A DNA stretch of 60,000 nt from contig NC_079885.1 of the NCBI RefSeq assembly GCF_029227915.1, forward strand, positions 26,415,001 to 26,475,000, written 5' to 3'. The translations under genes were made by a program, and so were the position numbers. Source of the DNA: Hydractinia symbiolongicarpus (lineage: Eukaryota; Cnidaria; Hydrozoa; Anthoathecata; Hydractiniidae). Shown here in pieces: positions 44,101 to 53,249 of this stretch (its first letter is position 1; each line of letters begins with the position of its first letter). Under the pieces are notes generated by a model that was not told where the DNA came from, did not search any database, and was given only the letters and a program-made list of their open reading frames with translations.

Positions 44101-47100
44101 GGAAGATGCACAGCTGTTTTTTGTGTCAACAATGGCTTTATCGAATACCAAAACACTTTAAAATAGGCACAAAAAGCACGAAAAAATAAAAAAAAAACCT
44201 TTATTGCCAAAGAAACAACAAATAAAAAAATTTGCCATTCTACAAAGAAAAGGAGGTTTTGCGGCAAACATGAACGATGCGAGAGAAAACACAGAGTCAT
44301 TAGCGTTGTAAGAAAAAGTAAACCAATGTCCGTTGCTACCTACACCTCCTACATAATTGTTTTGGAGTTTGCAATAACAAAACGCTTCACAGACACTTGG
44401 ATATCTGTCAGGCTAAAAAAACATCTTCAAAGTTCAATTCCTCCAACGTAAAGGTTAACAAGGTTTTATTGAAATATCGGGTAAATTAAGAGGATTGAAA
44501 GATTGATGCTACATTTCAGAAAATTAACTGGAATTCAAGACGCAACAGCATTTTCAATATTTGATCCTGTCAATTGGGACAGCACACTTTTTTTATATAT
44601 AAGTGCACAGTTGGTTTTGGCCTGAGGCTCAGTATGCTTAAGATTTTCCGATTTGAGCCTAAAAGTATGCTGATTTCCGAACTCTCATTTGTTTTATCAC
44701 GAGTAAATATTGCATATTGGATTTGCGTAAAGCTACACTGCAGTGTTCTTAAAATTTTTCTAAAACTCTTTGAGATAGATTATTTTTTCTTTTCGTTCCC
44801 TTTAAGTTTAAGAAAAACCTAGATATGTGACTCAAAAAAATTTTGGTTGTTAAGGATGTTCTGAGCTTCAAGGTATGCTTAGTTTCAGAGAAATTTGTGC
44901 TTAAGTATGCTTAAAAGCGTTATGCTTATAAAAAAGCACCATTAAAGAACTTGACTGAGCGGTAACGATGCAGTAGGTGATCAAAGCCTATTATTGCGAG
45001 TTAAACGGTCCCTTGAAGCAATTGCATGTGCTAAGCGAGGTTGAGGTATTTGTAAAAAAAATAAAGAAGTAAAAGAGGATGTTTGCTTGTTTTTGGAATT
45101 TCAAAGGGTACTAGCACATTTATTCTAAGTATGCTTTGTCTGCAATAAAATCAAAGAAAGATAAAACGCCTAAACTTGTCCTTGACTGCAAATCTTCATC
45201 AACTTGGAGATTTTCTACTCCATCAATTTGAGGTTCTAACATCTGCTGATTTGCAAGATTGTGGAATGAAACTGCATGAATGGAGTAGTTGCTTTCAAAA
45301 GATTATTATAGTTAGAATTATTATATTTAATGCAAAGCGTGGCGGAGAATGACTGGAACAGGTGTGAGCAGTGGAAAAGACAGGAGGATATTGAAGTAAT
45401 TCAAGATCCTGTAGAAAAGGTTTTGGCGAACACTTTAAAGATATTGTATGTCAAGGGCAAGAGAAAGAGGCGTGTGCCAGTAATTTTTACAAGGAAAATG
45501 CAGAAAGTTAATCGCATTTTGTTGGAAACGAAGGACAGTTCTAAAAGCCCTCACTTGTTTCCAAGACCAAGTCGAGGGTCAATGTACCCAATTCGTGGAT
45601 AGGATGCTGTACATAAAGTAGCATTAAAGGCTAACCTGAAAAAACATGAATTGATTACCTCAACTAAAATTAGAAAGTGTATGGGACATTACTACAATTA
45701 CTTGATAGGACAAAGTGAGAATTGAACTGGGTTAGCGATCATTTAGGCCACTCAGTGGACGTGCAAGAAGAATTAACAATTGAGCTAAGCAAAGTTGCGA
45801 AAGTACCCATGGCCGAAGATAGAGGCAAAATCAAATCAAGAAAATCTGTGTGGTTAGTTTTATGTTTCTTTACAGAAGAAACCCGCGAAGATCAGAGGTA
45901 TACAATGTAATTTTGGAAACTATTTAGCACCATCAAGCAAGTTGTCGTCAGTAATTAAGGATAGTCAGGAAATGGCTGAGGACAAGAGGAGGAGTTTGAC
46001 TCGCCGTAACGGAAATGCTTTCTTTTCATACTTTTATTAGATGAGTTAATTAGTTTTCATAATCATATGCTCACATTTCACACTTTTAGGACAAAAAAGA
46101 AAATCAAGAAAGTACTATACATGATAGTGACGTCAATTTTTAAGGTTTGTTTTTGATTACACAGTTATTAAAGGCTATATAGTTTACTTGAATTGCTCTT
46201 AGCCATAACCAAAAAACACTTTTTCAGTAATAACACATTCAGCCAACATGGAAAAGGTAAATGGAAGATAATCTTTTTTACCGCTACCCTAACCTATCCC
46301 AGAAGATAAAAATCATATGGGTCGTCATTCTTACGGTAATGGATTATGGTGAGCGAAAACGTTTTCTTCGATTCCCTTTGCTGAATTAATGGTGTAAAGC
46401 ATGGTAGAGCAAATATATAATAAAAAAGTACAAAATAAATTCTTGTTCATTAAACAAAGGATACTTACTGACTTTTTATATTTATCTGTTAGGCACCTGC
46501 ATGTGAAATTTTTAGGCCCCATACCTTTGAGAGCCTTTGGCCATTTTTATGAATATTCTCATGAAATGAATGGTCTTACAAAATATCATAATAAGGAAAT
46601 TCATTAGAATTATTCTTAGAACTTTTGACACACACCCCATTTTTTTTTGTTAAGAGAAATCATTTTGCCCAAAAAAAAAATCCAAAAAAACTTTGCATTT
46701 AGCGGCATAGTTTGCCAGCCGTCGAACCGGTTTTGCAAACGATAAATGTAAAGCCGTCGTATTAAAGTTTATTAATGAAGACGTAATGGCTCAGTTGGCT
46801 AATAGGTCGTGGGTTCGAATCCCCAGAAGGTACTTTCTCTAAAAAAAATTTGTGTAAAGAAGCCTGACGATAACGTCCACCCATTTCGTTAGTTTGTTAG
46901 GAGTGGGAAAGCAATACTATCCTCGCTAGCGAGGTGGCAATAAAAACGTTTTACATCTGAGCAGAACTAAAATGAAATAAAGAGATTTTAAACATCAGGG
47001 GTAAGTTTTTCACACATTCCATGAGCGCCGCTGTTAGCGTAAAAATAATAATATCTTTTATACTTCTTGATAATTGTATTAAGTTTGTCTAAGTTATTAA

Positions 47101-47774
47101 TCTCTTTCGAAAATTCTTAAAGTCATAATATGTTTTAACACCCCCAGATTAAATAGGGTTGAAATTAAATACTTGAGAACTTAGGTTGCTCCACTCAAAG
47201 AAAGTTCCGGCTCAAGCCGTGACATGTATTATAAATACAAATAATACTTATTAAGTTAAAAACGGTGACAATAGGCCTAGATTGCTTGGAACTAATTAAA
47301 TTCCGTGTGAAATATTGCAGCTATTATTCTACTAGTTCAAATGTAAATATTAAATTTTGTGTCCCGCTAAGTGCTTTCATGACAAAGTGCATAAGATGTC
47401 CCGATATGTGCGCGATATACCGGGATTTGTTGTAAAATATTTAAAGCTGTTTTAACTAATGTTGCTGCAATCCAAATTTTACTTTTATCAATGACAACCA
47501 TTTTATAACAGATATAACACATTTTGATCAACATCTTTGATTTTTGGGCGACCTACTTCGTGTCCCGCTAAGTGCTTCAAATTACAAAGTCTGTTGTAGC
47601 GAAATTTGCTACATAGCGGGACATCGTCTAAGCTATGAAAACGTGTTAATTAGACTAAACTACGTTGTTTTAGCCTAAGACATTTAGCGGGACAAAAAAT
47701 GTCCCGGCAAATGAACGTGTCCCGCTAAGTGTTCCAAAATACACATGCATGTCCCGCTAAGTGCTCAGGTGTGA

Positions 47775-47818
<44 letters not shown>

Positions 47819-48928
47819 CAGTACCTTCTAGGTCATCATCTTCACCTTCTGCCATCTAAATAAATAAACAAACAAATTTGTGGTCACATAAAAAACAGAC
47901 ACAAATGTTCACTGACAAGTAATTTGAATTTTTGCTCTTTGAGTCTGAAATTTATGTACGAAAGGCTATATTTCACTTTTAGATTACATTGAAATAAAAA
48001 AGAGATACTTTTCTTTGGGATAAAAAGATTTACAGGGCTCTCATTTAGCACAAGCTATACCAGTAGTAGTCAGTGATAATGCAACACCACATTTTAGGAT
48101 TGCATAACTTACATAAGTATCAATTGAATCCATGCTCTGGCTTTCTTTCATTTTGTCAGACAAAGCTGAGCGCGGTGCTGATACTGAATGTTGGGACTAG
48201 GAAATAAATAAAAATAGAACACTTCAGAAATAGTAATAGTAGAGATAATTAAAAGTAAATATATTTTTAAATATCCTGCATGAATAAATGTTAACACCAT
48301 TACCGAGGTTTCAGAAGCAACGCCAGAGTCTTGACTTGCAATTGTGGAGGCTGAACCATGATGATGAGGAATGTTGTCTTCTTCATCACTTCCATCATGT
48401 GTTCTCGCATAATCAATTTTAGACTTTGCCAATTCTTTTCGCACGGATAATGGGCGGTTGGCTTTTCGACTTATAACAGATGCTTGAAAATGTTCTTGCT
48501 GTTGTTTAATCAAAACAATGAACTTTTCACCCTAACATATACAAAACATTTAAATAGAACTTGTCATCATCATTTGTATTACAAAATTCAAAATTTACTT
48601 ATGTATTTGCTAAGCAAATTTCTCTATTTTTTTCTGTATCAAAAAAAAGAAGTGTGATTGTTTAGCTAGTATTGGTTTTCGCTTCCTTAAGTAATATGTG
48701 CATGAGCTTAATTTCAAATTCAGAGGATAGTATATAAATGTAGAATACAGTGGAGATATTCCAAAATCTCCTCATTTTTTACAGCTATGTATCCACTTAA
48801 TCAAAAATTACACACAATTACATGCATTGCATGCATTAATTATTTAGGCATACTTATGGGACTTACATTCTCAGTTTTAACGGCTGTTATTAGCTGCAAT
48901 ATATCTTTAAATTCTTGACGTGCACGAA
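28925..48928 (-). CDS. SOWAH (Sosondowah) ankyrin-repeat family gene, 5' incomplete
   Basis: The spliced product matches the architecture of SOWAH family proteins. It starts with the end of the N-terminal winged-helix-like SOWAH domain (RARQEFKDILQLITAVKTEN, then GEKFIVLIKQ), followed by a Ser-rich and acidic linker, the ankyrin block (EEKEWMLAAAHGKIDALKKL; TALHWAAKLGRADMVRFI; GYTPLHIAAMSGKDQVITQL; then ASIHARDHSGRKPKD), and a basic/Ser tail. All junctions are GT-AG and the frame is continuous. The in-window product is about 316 codons with the proximal end (stop at 32152) or about 398 with the distal end (stop at 28925). The exon or exons with the start codon and the first half of the winged helix were not found between 48929 and 60000. 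SOWAH proteins are poorly characterised, so I claim no biochemical function. Which vertebrate paralogue it is closest to cannot be told. Confidence 0.85.
29422..29459 (-). CDS. SOWAH-like distal exon, part 2 (basic)
   Basis: A 38-nt exon, acceptor TTTTTTCTTAG, donor GTATGT. Encodes MSFLRKKKKHEH, a lysine-rich stretch that could act as a nuclear or membrane-proximal basic patch (inference). Confidence 0.65.
30332..30492 (-). CDS. SOWAH-like alternative exon, distal 3' end, part 1
   Basis: Acceptor TTTTTCCTTTTCTAG, donor GTAAGC. It completes the same split codon as the proximal last exon and begins EPDSTMDFRVTLAPPSRKF, so it shares the E-P-D-x-x-M start. It continues with a Ser-rich segment (SPSSTPEVARKHLKSLG). 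Confidence 0.7.
30493..32151. other. Intron of the distal SOWAH-like isoform
   Basis: AT-rich sequence between the two alternative 3' ends. In the proximal isoform its upper part would be 3' UTR. No gene or repeat is recognised. Confidence 0.5.
32152..32285 (-). CDS. SOWAH-like alternative last exon, proximal (stop at 32152)
   Basis: Acceptor TTTGTTTCGCTATAG. Encodes EPDWIMSDAIVERKASLQHQ and then a basic tail, SPRGRRMSKPSRQESVS, before TAA. The tail has R-x-x-S sites that could be phosphorylated (inference). Confidence 0.75.
32645..32671 (-). CDS. SOWAH-like small exon KLGRSLIL
   Basis: A 27-nt exon, acceptor TTTTTAG, donor GTGAGT. It ends with one base of a codon that either alternative terminal exon completes as Glu. 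Confidence 0.75.
32896..32976 (-). CDS. SOWAH-like exon, RDHSGRKP motif
   Basis: 81 nt, acceptor GTATCTTAG, donor GTAAGA. Encodes ASIHARDHSGRKPKDVVRE. The R-D-x-S-G-R/K-K-P sequence right after the ankyrin repeats is typical of SOWAH proteins. Confidence 0.92.
33189..33261 (-). CDS. SOWAH-like exon, ankyrin GYTPLHIAAM
   Basis: 73 nt, acceptor TATTTTTAG, donor GTATGT. Encodes GYTPLHIAAMSGKDQVITQL and IELH, the second full ankyrin repeat. Confidence 0.93.
33864..33950 (-). CDS. SOWAH-like exon, ankyrin TALHWAAK
   Basis: 87 nt, phase 0 at both ends, acceptor AACTTTTAG, donor GTAAGG. Encodes TALHWAAKLGRADMVRFIGG, then AGADFQSKS: helix pair and turn of the first full ankyrin repeat. Confidence 0.92.
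34041..34043 (-). CDS. Candidate 3-nt microexon TAT (Tyr)
   Basis: On the minus strand the sequence reads TTGGCATATTCAG, TAT, GTAAGTATTTT. In frame it adds Tyr after the Gly microexon and gives D-F-V-M-G-Y-T-A-L-H-W-A-A-K, the full ankyrin motif. Without both microexons the G-x of the G-x-T-A-L-H motif is missing. Confidence 0.65.
35063..35065 (-). CDS. Candidate 3-nt microexon GGT (Gly)
   Basis: On the minus strand the sequence reads GCTCTTCTTCACAG, GGT, GTAAGTATT: a strong acceptor and a perfect donor around one codon. In frame it adds Gly between KKDFVM and the next exon. It is the first of two such sites in this gap. Confidence 0.65.
35186..35299 (-). CDS. SOWAH-like exon, start of ankyrin block
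   Basis: 114 nt, phase 0 at both ends, acceptor GTTTTATAG, donor GTGAGT. Encodes LPEEKEWMLAAAHGKIDAL and KLLEKHPELARKKDFVM, the E-x-E-W-M-x-A-A-A-x-G-x-x-x-x-L start of the SOWAH ankyrin region. Confidence 0.92.
36029..36057 (-). CDS. SOWAH-like exon, EIGLNDGAV
   Basis: A 29-nt exon, acceptor TTTTTTTTAG, donor GTTAGT. It completes the Asp codon left open by the previous exon and runs in phase 0 into VLPEEKEWM. Small, but the frame is exact on both sides. Confidence 0.7.
36151..36178. repeat. AAC microsatellite, left border of the large element
   Basis: About nine AAC/ACA units directly left of the CACTTACCGGGACA end. Confidence 0.9.
37912..38157. mobile_element. MITE with ACGTTTTTTTATAAGAAC ends
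   Basis: CACGTTTTTTTATAAGAAC at 37921 is repeated inverted at about 38130-38150 (GTTCTTATAAAAAAACGTG). A second GTTTATAAGAACGTTTA lies just inside the left end. It is about 240 bp, non-coding, and nested in the large element. Confidence 0.65.
39284..39380. repeat. GCGCTTATT-type repeat fragment
   Basis: AATAAGCGGGCAGAGAGCTTA, then GGGGCGCTTAATTACACAGG and GAGCGCTTATTTAGCAGG: short inverted copies of an AAGCGC word. Probably the remains of a small fold-back element. Confidence 0.35.
40540..42870. repeat. 205-bp satellite array, 11 units plus one diverged
   Basis: The word TTCAGTTGTTGTAAAGTATG recurs at about 40732, 40938, 41143, 41348, 41555, 41760, 41966, 42171, 42376, 42583 and 42788, i.e. 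every 205-206 bp. A twelfth, diverged unit precedes it at about 40553. Every unit also holds TTAGCGGGACAC (one reads TTAGCGGTACAC), ACTCGGAAAAG and TATAGCAGTGTCAAGAAACT. Alternate units read CACTTAGCGGG or CATTTAGCGGG, hinting at higher-order structure. There is no open frame through the array. Confidence 0.95.
42871..45128. other. Interior of the large element, no gene supported
   Basis: Between the satellite and the recombinase remnant. A 92-codon minus-strand frame (44022-44300) is hydrophobic because it is antisense to A-rich sequence; it is taken as chance. Confidence 0.5.
45129..45912 (+). pseudogene. Decayed tyrosine-recombinase-like gene
   Basis: Pieces in three frames follow the order of the recombinase-like proteins found in cnidarians and fish: YALSAIKSKKDKTPKLV, then HEWSSCFQKIIIVRIIIFNA with KRGGE (possible Arg I, as in T-G-x-R-x-x-E), then VYVKGKRKRRVPVIFTRKM-like sequence (ILYVKGKRKRRVPVIF), FPRPSRGSMYPIRG, ITSTKIRKCMGHYYNYLIG (possible Arg II) and WVSDHLGHSVDVQEE (the L-G-H motif). 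Lesions: a frameshift after RGGE, a TAG at 45600, a stop near 45718 with a frame change, and loss of the short stretch after V-D-V-Q-E where the nucleophilic Tyr would stand. It cannot be active. The clade (Crypton-like or other) is not certain. Confidence 0.65.
46780..46840 (+). repeat. Truncated tRNA-like sequence (Pol III boxes)
   Basis: TGGCTCAGTTGG resembles an A box and GGTTCGAATCCCC a B box, but only about 14 bp separate them, so the anticodon arm is gone. It is probably the head of a tRNA-derived SINE or a deleted tRNA pseudogene. Confidence 0.5.
47777..47818. repeat. AAC microsatellite, right border of the large element
   Basis: About fourteen AAC units directly right of the last TGTCCCGCTAAGTGC copy. 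Confidence 0.95.
47825..47855 (-). CDS. SOWAH-like exon, acidic MAEGEDDDLE
   Basis: A 31-nt exon, acceptor ATTTATTTAG, donor GTACTG. It begins exactly with ATG, so it could also be a start if transcription began in the preceding intron. The next exon is 11.8 kb away, across the large repetitive insertion. Confidence 0.7.
48113..48196 (-). CDS. SOWAH-like exon, Ser-rich linker
   Basis: 84 nt, acceptor TTTCCTAG, donor GTAAGT, phase 0 at both ends. Encodes SQHSVSAPRSALSDKMKES. No domain; assigned by frame continuity and good splice sites. Confidence 0.8.
48304..48531 (-). CDS. SOWAH-like exon, end of N-terminal domain and Ser/acidic linker
   Basis: Acceptor ATGTTAG, donor GTAATG, phase 0 at both ends. 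Begins GEKFIVLIKQQQEHF, the final strand of the SOWAH domain (G-x-K-Y-V-V-L-x-K in relatives), followed by a polar linker with HDGSDEEDNIPHHHGS. Confidence 0.85.
48867..48928 (-). CDS. SOWAH-like exon, end of winged-helix-like domain
   Basis: Acceptor TCTTAATTTAG, donor GTAAGT. The only open frame needs one base from an upstream exon and gives RARQEFKDILQLITAVKTEN. In SOWAH proteins the same place reads R-x-x-F-K-x-x-V-x-x-x-A-x-V-K. The upstream exon is not identified. Confidence 0.8.
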
Positions 48929-49635
48929 CTAAATTAAGACAATGTATACAATGTATAAAGAATATACAACCAAATTAAAACATCAGGCAGTTTATATCAT
49001 CACGGAAAGGTGTATGGTAGTACCTAAAGAACTCCCACCACACACATACATAAATTATTAGGGTGTGCTTTTGTAAAATATGCAAAATAAAAAGTTGCTC
49101 AATGTAGCACACCTGAAAGAACACAATGTGTGTTTGTTGATGCATTTGTGCCAAAATATTCCTGGAAAGGCCCAGGAAATGTCCAATTTTTATAAAATAA
49201 CCATTACTAAGGGAACAATGACAAGTGTCATACAGTGCTCCCAGAGCATCAATGAAAAAAAAATTTCTCTCTACAGTCAGCAAATTTCGGGGAACTGGCT
49301 CTATATTTCTAATTCGAAACAATTTGATGTTGGCCCACCCTAATTTGCAGTTATCCAAAAATTGGGCAGTAAATATATAATTTTATATTTCAGAAAATGG
49401 TGCTAAATTGCTTCAGTTAATTTTCCATGGAAATCTGCCATTGTGGAATTAGGATAATATCTTTAGTTTTTAAACTCAGTGGGGCAAATTTGTATGCTTC
49501 ACTACTGAGAATAAGGGTCCAACTAGCTCTAACACAAGTAGTAGAATAGTAGTAGTAGAATATATATTTTTACCAACAATCTACAGTGAATCTCGTGTAT
49601 ATATAGGCCTAGGCCTAAGAATATATATATATGCA

Positions 49636-49947
49636 ATGTTATCATTAATTCACAGATTAATTCAAAAAAGCGTGATGGGTATGCAACGCCGACAGAGCAT
49701 GGCATCAGAGAGAAAGGCTTTAATTGTATACATAGTCATGTACATTTCTTTCCTTATTTTTTCACTGCCGTTCTTTATTATGAGATTAATGGTAGCTTTC
49801 CATCCGGATATATTTTTAGACACACTGGAGACAGTGTTGCATGTGTTAATATTGTTTCGACTTCTTACGTCATTTATTTTTTATAAGACCATTAGATTGC
49901 GCTCGTGTGGTGCGGGGGTGAGTGAAGTCAATAGCATATGTAAATAG
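49636..49947 (+). pseudogene. Fragment resembling the C-terminal part of a rhodopsin-like GPCR
   Basis: An open frame of 103 codons. SERKALIVYIVMYISFLIF followed by SLPFFIMRLMVAFHP looks like transmembrane helix 6 entered from a basic third loop, and LHVLILFRLLTSFIFYKTI like helix 7, where N-x-I-I-Y would be expected but L-T-S-F-I-F-Y stands. There is no room for helices 1-5 upstream in this frame. It is probably a displaced exon or retro-copied fragment. Assignment is tentative. Confidence 0.4.
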
Positions 49948-49949
49948 GT

Positions 49950-50590
49950 TCATGACGGGTCTTTTGATTCAACTTGAGTAGAAGAAGAACATTATTCATA
50001 TGTACAGTATCAGAAAATTTAAGTATATTAAGATTTGCATAGAGAATAGTAGCAGATGATGTGTATCTGTTGACAAAAGACATTAAACGAATAGCCCAGT
50101 TTTGAAGTGTATAAATCTGTTTTACAGAAGCACTAGGTTGACCCCAGATTTGAGAACAATATAATAGACTAGAATGAAAAATAGCATGATTAGGATGAGG
50201 ACATGACGTGGTATAAAATGTCTAATCTTATCTATTGCTCTATTAGCAAATTTCATCCTAACAGCAATTTTATTAATTTGCGATTTCCAGCTAAGGTTAG
50301 AGTCTAACAAAACTCCAAGGTACTTAATGTATTCACTGTGAAAAATTCTTTTTCCACTTCCAATCTTAAGTCTCACAAGATGATTCAAAGGCTTGTTGAC
50401 ATGTTTAAAGATGATGTATTCAGTCTTACTAGCATTAAGAGCTATCATATTGGCGTTAAGCCATTGCCAGAGAAACTCCAGGTCAAGATTTACCTTTTTT
50501 GTGAGCCTTCCAGGGAACTATTAATGTGAAGAAGATTAGTATCATCTGCAAAATGATGCACCTCTGAGAATTTTATTGCTGATGGACCTA
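49950..50590 (-). pseudogene. LINE fragment, RT palm and thumb (minus strand)
   Basis: Reads HHFADDTNLLHINSS (catalytic F-A-D-D), a frameshift, then MIALNASKTEYIIFK, RIFHSEYIKYLGVLLDSNLS and a degraded thumb with more frameshifts. The order is that of a jockey/CR1-like non-LTR reverse transcriptase. Only about 640 bp remains. Confidence 0.8.
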
Positions 50591-51479
50591 TTACTTACCT
50601 ATTACCATTACAATAGAAAATTAAAGATGGTATCCATGCCAAAATTATGTATAACACAGAACTTTTTTAATATTTGAAAATAGACCATTTTTTGTGCAAC
50701 ATATACCCAATGTTTTGATTTTGCATAAAAAAACAATGGGCACATGCCCCCTTTTAAGGTAGCTAATGCAAATTTGTCTGTTCACTGGCAAAACAGCATG
50801 GCTATGACCTGACATCCTTCGCCTAGGACCATATTAACCATAGTTATCACTAGTACCAAAAATTGTGCACTTTTACAGAACAGACAGCCTAAACATTGTT
50901 GAGGTATAGCTTACCTAGGATAAATTTTTTGCACAAAATTTTAATCTATTGTTATCTTTGTAATCATTTATTACATACAAAACAAACCTATAATATTATG
51001 AAACTAGCCAGGTTGGAGAATATTTTTTAAATTTATAGATTGTGTCATCAAGTTTTCCTAATGTCGTTTCTGATTTTTGAGAAATGGGAAAAGATAAATT
51101 GTGATGTTTACAGCAGTCACTAGCTACATCTGAGAATATAGGCCTTAGAAATGTATCAGGTAGATCTCAGATTGGAATAAACATTTTAAGGTATTAAGAT
51201 GTAAATCATGTCACAATGATGTTTCAGTTGATTCCTTCTTTGCTTAACCCTGCACAAAAAAACCCACCCGTTTGAAAAGTTGTTTAGAGATGCATTATGA
51301 TTAAAAACATTTCAGTGCATTTTGTATTTTTACCTCAAAACTTCCCCACTGCTCTGGTGTTACCAGTTAGTTAGAGAAAATCGCTAAAAGCAGGTTTAGA
51401 GTGAAAGTTTTTAAATTTGTTACATTTAAAAGTTCTATTCCTGTGAATATAGTTATGACTTTAAACTGAAACGGTTTTC

Positions 51480-51660
51480 TGAGACACTTTCTTCAGATAC
51501 TGTAATTCATCTTTTGACAAGGTGGCCCATATTTTGACACATGCTGCCCTGTCAATTGACGGGCTAGGACCAACTTGCAACATGGCATTAAAATGTATTT
51601 GCATACACCCAAGACCTTGTATTTAACGTAAACTAACTGCAATAAAGTGGAAAAACTGAA
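51480..51660. repeat. Left arm of a diverged inverted repeat (partner at 56390-56560)
   Basis: The reverse complement of this stretch contains TTTACGTTAAATACAAGGTC and GTCAATTGACAGGGC. At 56465 the plus strand reads TTTACGTTAGATACAAGGTC, and related GCCCA-CTATTGACAGG words lie at 56120-56400. It may mark the two ends of one old element now broken by LINEs. Confidence 0.45.
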
Positions 51661-52433
51661 CTGCTGCTTATTTTTGGCATATTGTTGTACATAGCCACCT
51701 GAGATCAAATCCAGTCATGCATTTCAAATTTGTTGTGGGTAGCATAAAAAACACTACTTGGCAACTCTTGGATAAGATTTTGGATAAGTTAATTTTTATT
51801 CGTAACACAGCTGATTAGATTGTATGGCAAATGCATTTTTTTAAAGTAGTTAGAGACTTGCTTCTTGCATGATTGAAGATGTTTTAACTGGATTGTTGTG
51901 TTCATAATGACTATAGCTAAATAATTATGATTTGGATATCAAGATATAACATTTAGCTCAGTGTAATGTAATGTTATATATATAACAGCAAGCTAGCTAG
52001 CTAGCTATTTTTCAAGCTAATTATGTTTATGTTTCAAGGCAATCTTCAATGGAATTATTGCAACTTGACCTATACGTAATTTGAGGAAAGGATTGCTTTG
52101 GCTGGTCTTTGGGGGCACTCACAATTGAAATATGTTGTAATTATGATTTAATCTATATTTTATGTGATCAGTCTCACCAATTTTGAGCAATACACCTTTT
52201 TAATTATTTCCAGGAAGGACCACAAAGGCAGTTCTAGAGTGTTTAAAGCTCCCATTTGAAGAAGATTTCTCTGCGGCAACAAGGCTTTTCAGAAAGGAGA
52301 AATGGATTGAAGTTTAGAGACTTAGGGAACTTGGTTAATATGCAATTTTGAAATATGACAAAGTATTTTCTAGGGATTTCAAACCAAAAACAGTTTCCAT
52401 TACGCAATAAGATTAGATTTGCTTTTTCACAAG

Positions 52434-52790
52434 ATGGCTGAAATGATAGGAGAAAATTTTGAAAAAATAGTTTTTGAAACTTTTAATTCGCAAAGTATCC
52501 TCTTAGATAATTCAACAGACCCTGACGTAAATCTACACAAAACTTTTCTATCAGATACAAAGTACTTCACCATAAACTAAATCTACATCATGAAACTTTT
52601 TCTATTTTACATTTAAATATAAGGAGTATAAAAAAGAACTTTGAAAAATTTCAAAACTTTCTGTCAAATTTAGAACATGAATTTAAAATAATATGTTTAA
52701 CAGAGACATGGTGTCGAGAAGATAATTGGGCAAATTCTCTTTACAGTTTGCCAAATTACTCCTCCAAACATCAAATTAGAGATACAGTAC
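52434..52790 (+). pseudogene. LINE fragment, ORF start and endonuclease (older, plus strand)
   Basis: MAEMIGENFEKIVFETFNSQ opens at 52434 and stops near 52578. A second frame gives SILHLNIRSIKKNFEKFQNF and then IICLTETWCRED, the L-N-x-R-S and T-E-T-W motifs of an APE-type endonuclease. The sequence is cut near 52790; the reverse transcriptase of what is probably the same element resumes near 54950. Confidence 0.7.
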
Positions 52791-53249
52791 TGGAAAAAGG
52801 TTGCATAACATATCGAGCGCGCAACGTGCGTGGACTCCCTTGATACGCGATGTACTACGTTTATAATAATAAGAAACAATTAAAATAAATTGTTGCGATC
52901 AATCGAGAATCTTGTATCATCATCATCATTCTCGGCTTAAGGTTCGTTTTCCATGCTAGCATGAGTTGGACGGGGTATATTAATGACCCTCTTCCAATCT
53001 GATCTAGACTGTGTTAGATCTAAACTCATCTTTCTCTCTATCAGGTCTGTCCTTATAACCTCCTGCCAAGTCTTTCTCGATCTGCCTTTGGGCTTGCCCC
53101 AGGAACTATCAAGTCTCTACACTTTCTTACCCAATTATCCTCCTCCATTCTTTCCAAGTGCCCCAGCCAATTCAATCTTCTTATCTGGATAACATCTTTA
53201 ATTCTACGGAGACTTAGCCTGCTTCTTAGCTCATCTGAGCTCTTGGTGC

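Larger units (their letters stand above)
36180..47776. mobile_element. Putative 11.6-kb element with CACTTAGCGGGACA ends
   Basis: It fills one intron of the SOWAH-like gene. The left end reads GCACTTACCGGGACATAATG; the reverse complement of the right end reads GCACTTAGCGGGACATGCAT. Each is followed about 35 bp inside by a second AGCGGGACAC copy, giving imperfect terminal inverted repeats of about 50 bp. Further copies lie at about 36348 and 36386 on the left and at 47361, 47396, 47561, 47632, 47683, 47718 and 47750 on the right, in both orientations. AAC microsatellites border both ends (36151-36178 and 47777-47818). The interior holds a 205-bp satellite carrying the same motif, and a decayed tyrosine-recombinase-like gene. 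Whether all parts belong to one element is inference. Confidence 0.6.
48929..52430. other. Region upstream of the first visible SOWAH-like exon
   Basis: If the gene starts further right, this is intron. It holds the GPCR-like fragment at 49636 and the LINE fragment at 49950; 50600-52430 shows only an inverted-repeat arm at 51480-51660 and a short GCTAGC run at about 51994. Confidence 0.5.

Noticed and set aside
46780-46840. Functional tRNA gene
   Set aside because: A-box-like and B-box-like words are only about 14 bp apart, so no anticodon arm can form.
48975-49358. 127-codon minus-strand ORF and an opposing 87-codon plus ORF
   Set aside because: No recognisable domain and no splice continuity with the SOWAH-like exon at 48928; probably chance open frames.
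51990-52006. GCTAGCTAGCTAGCTA palindromic run
   Set aside because: A simple tetranucleotide repeat with no supporting context.
52203-52320. Possible plus-strand exon after a TTTCCAG acceptor
   Set aside because: The open frame is only about 37 codons, with no partner exon and no known similarity.
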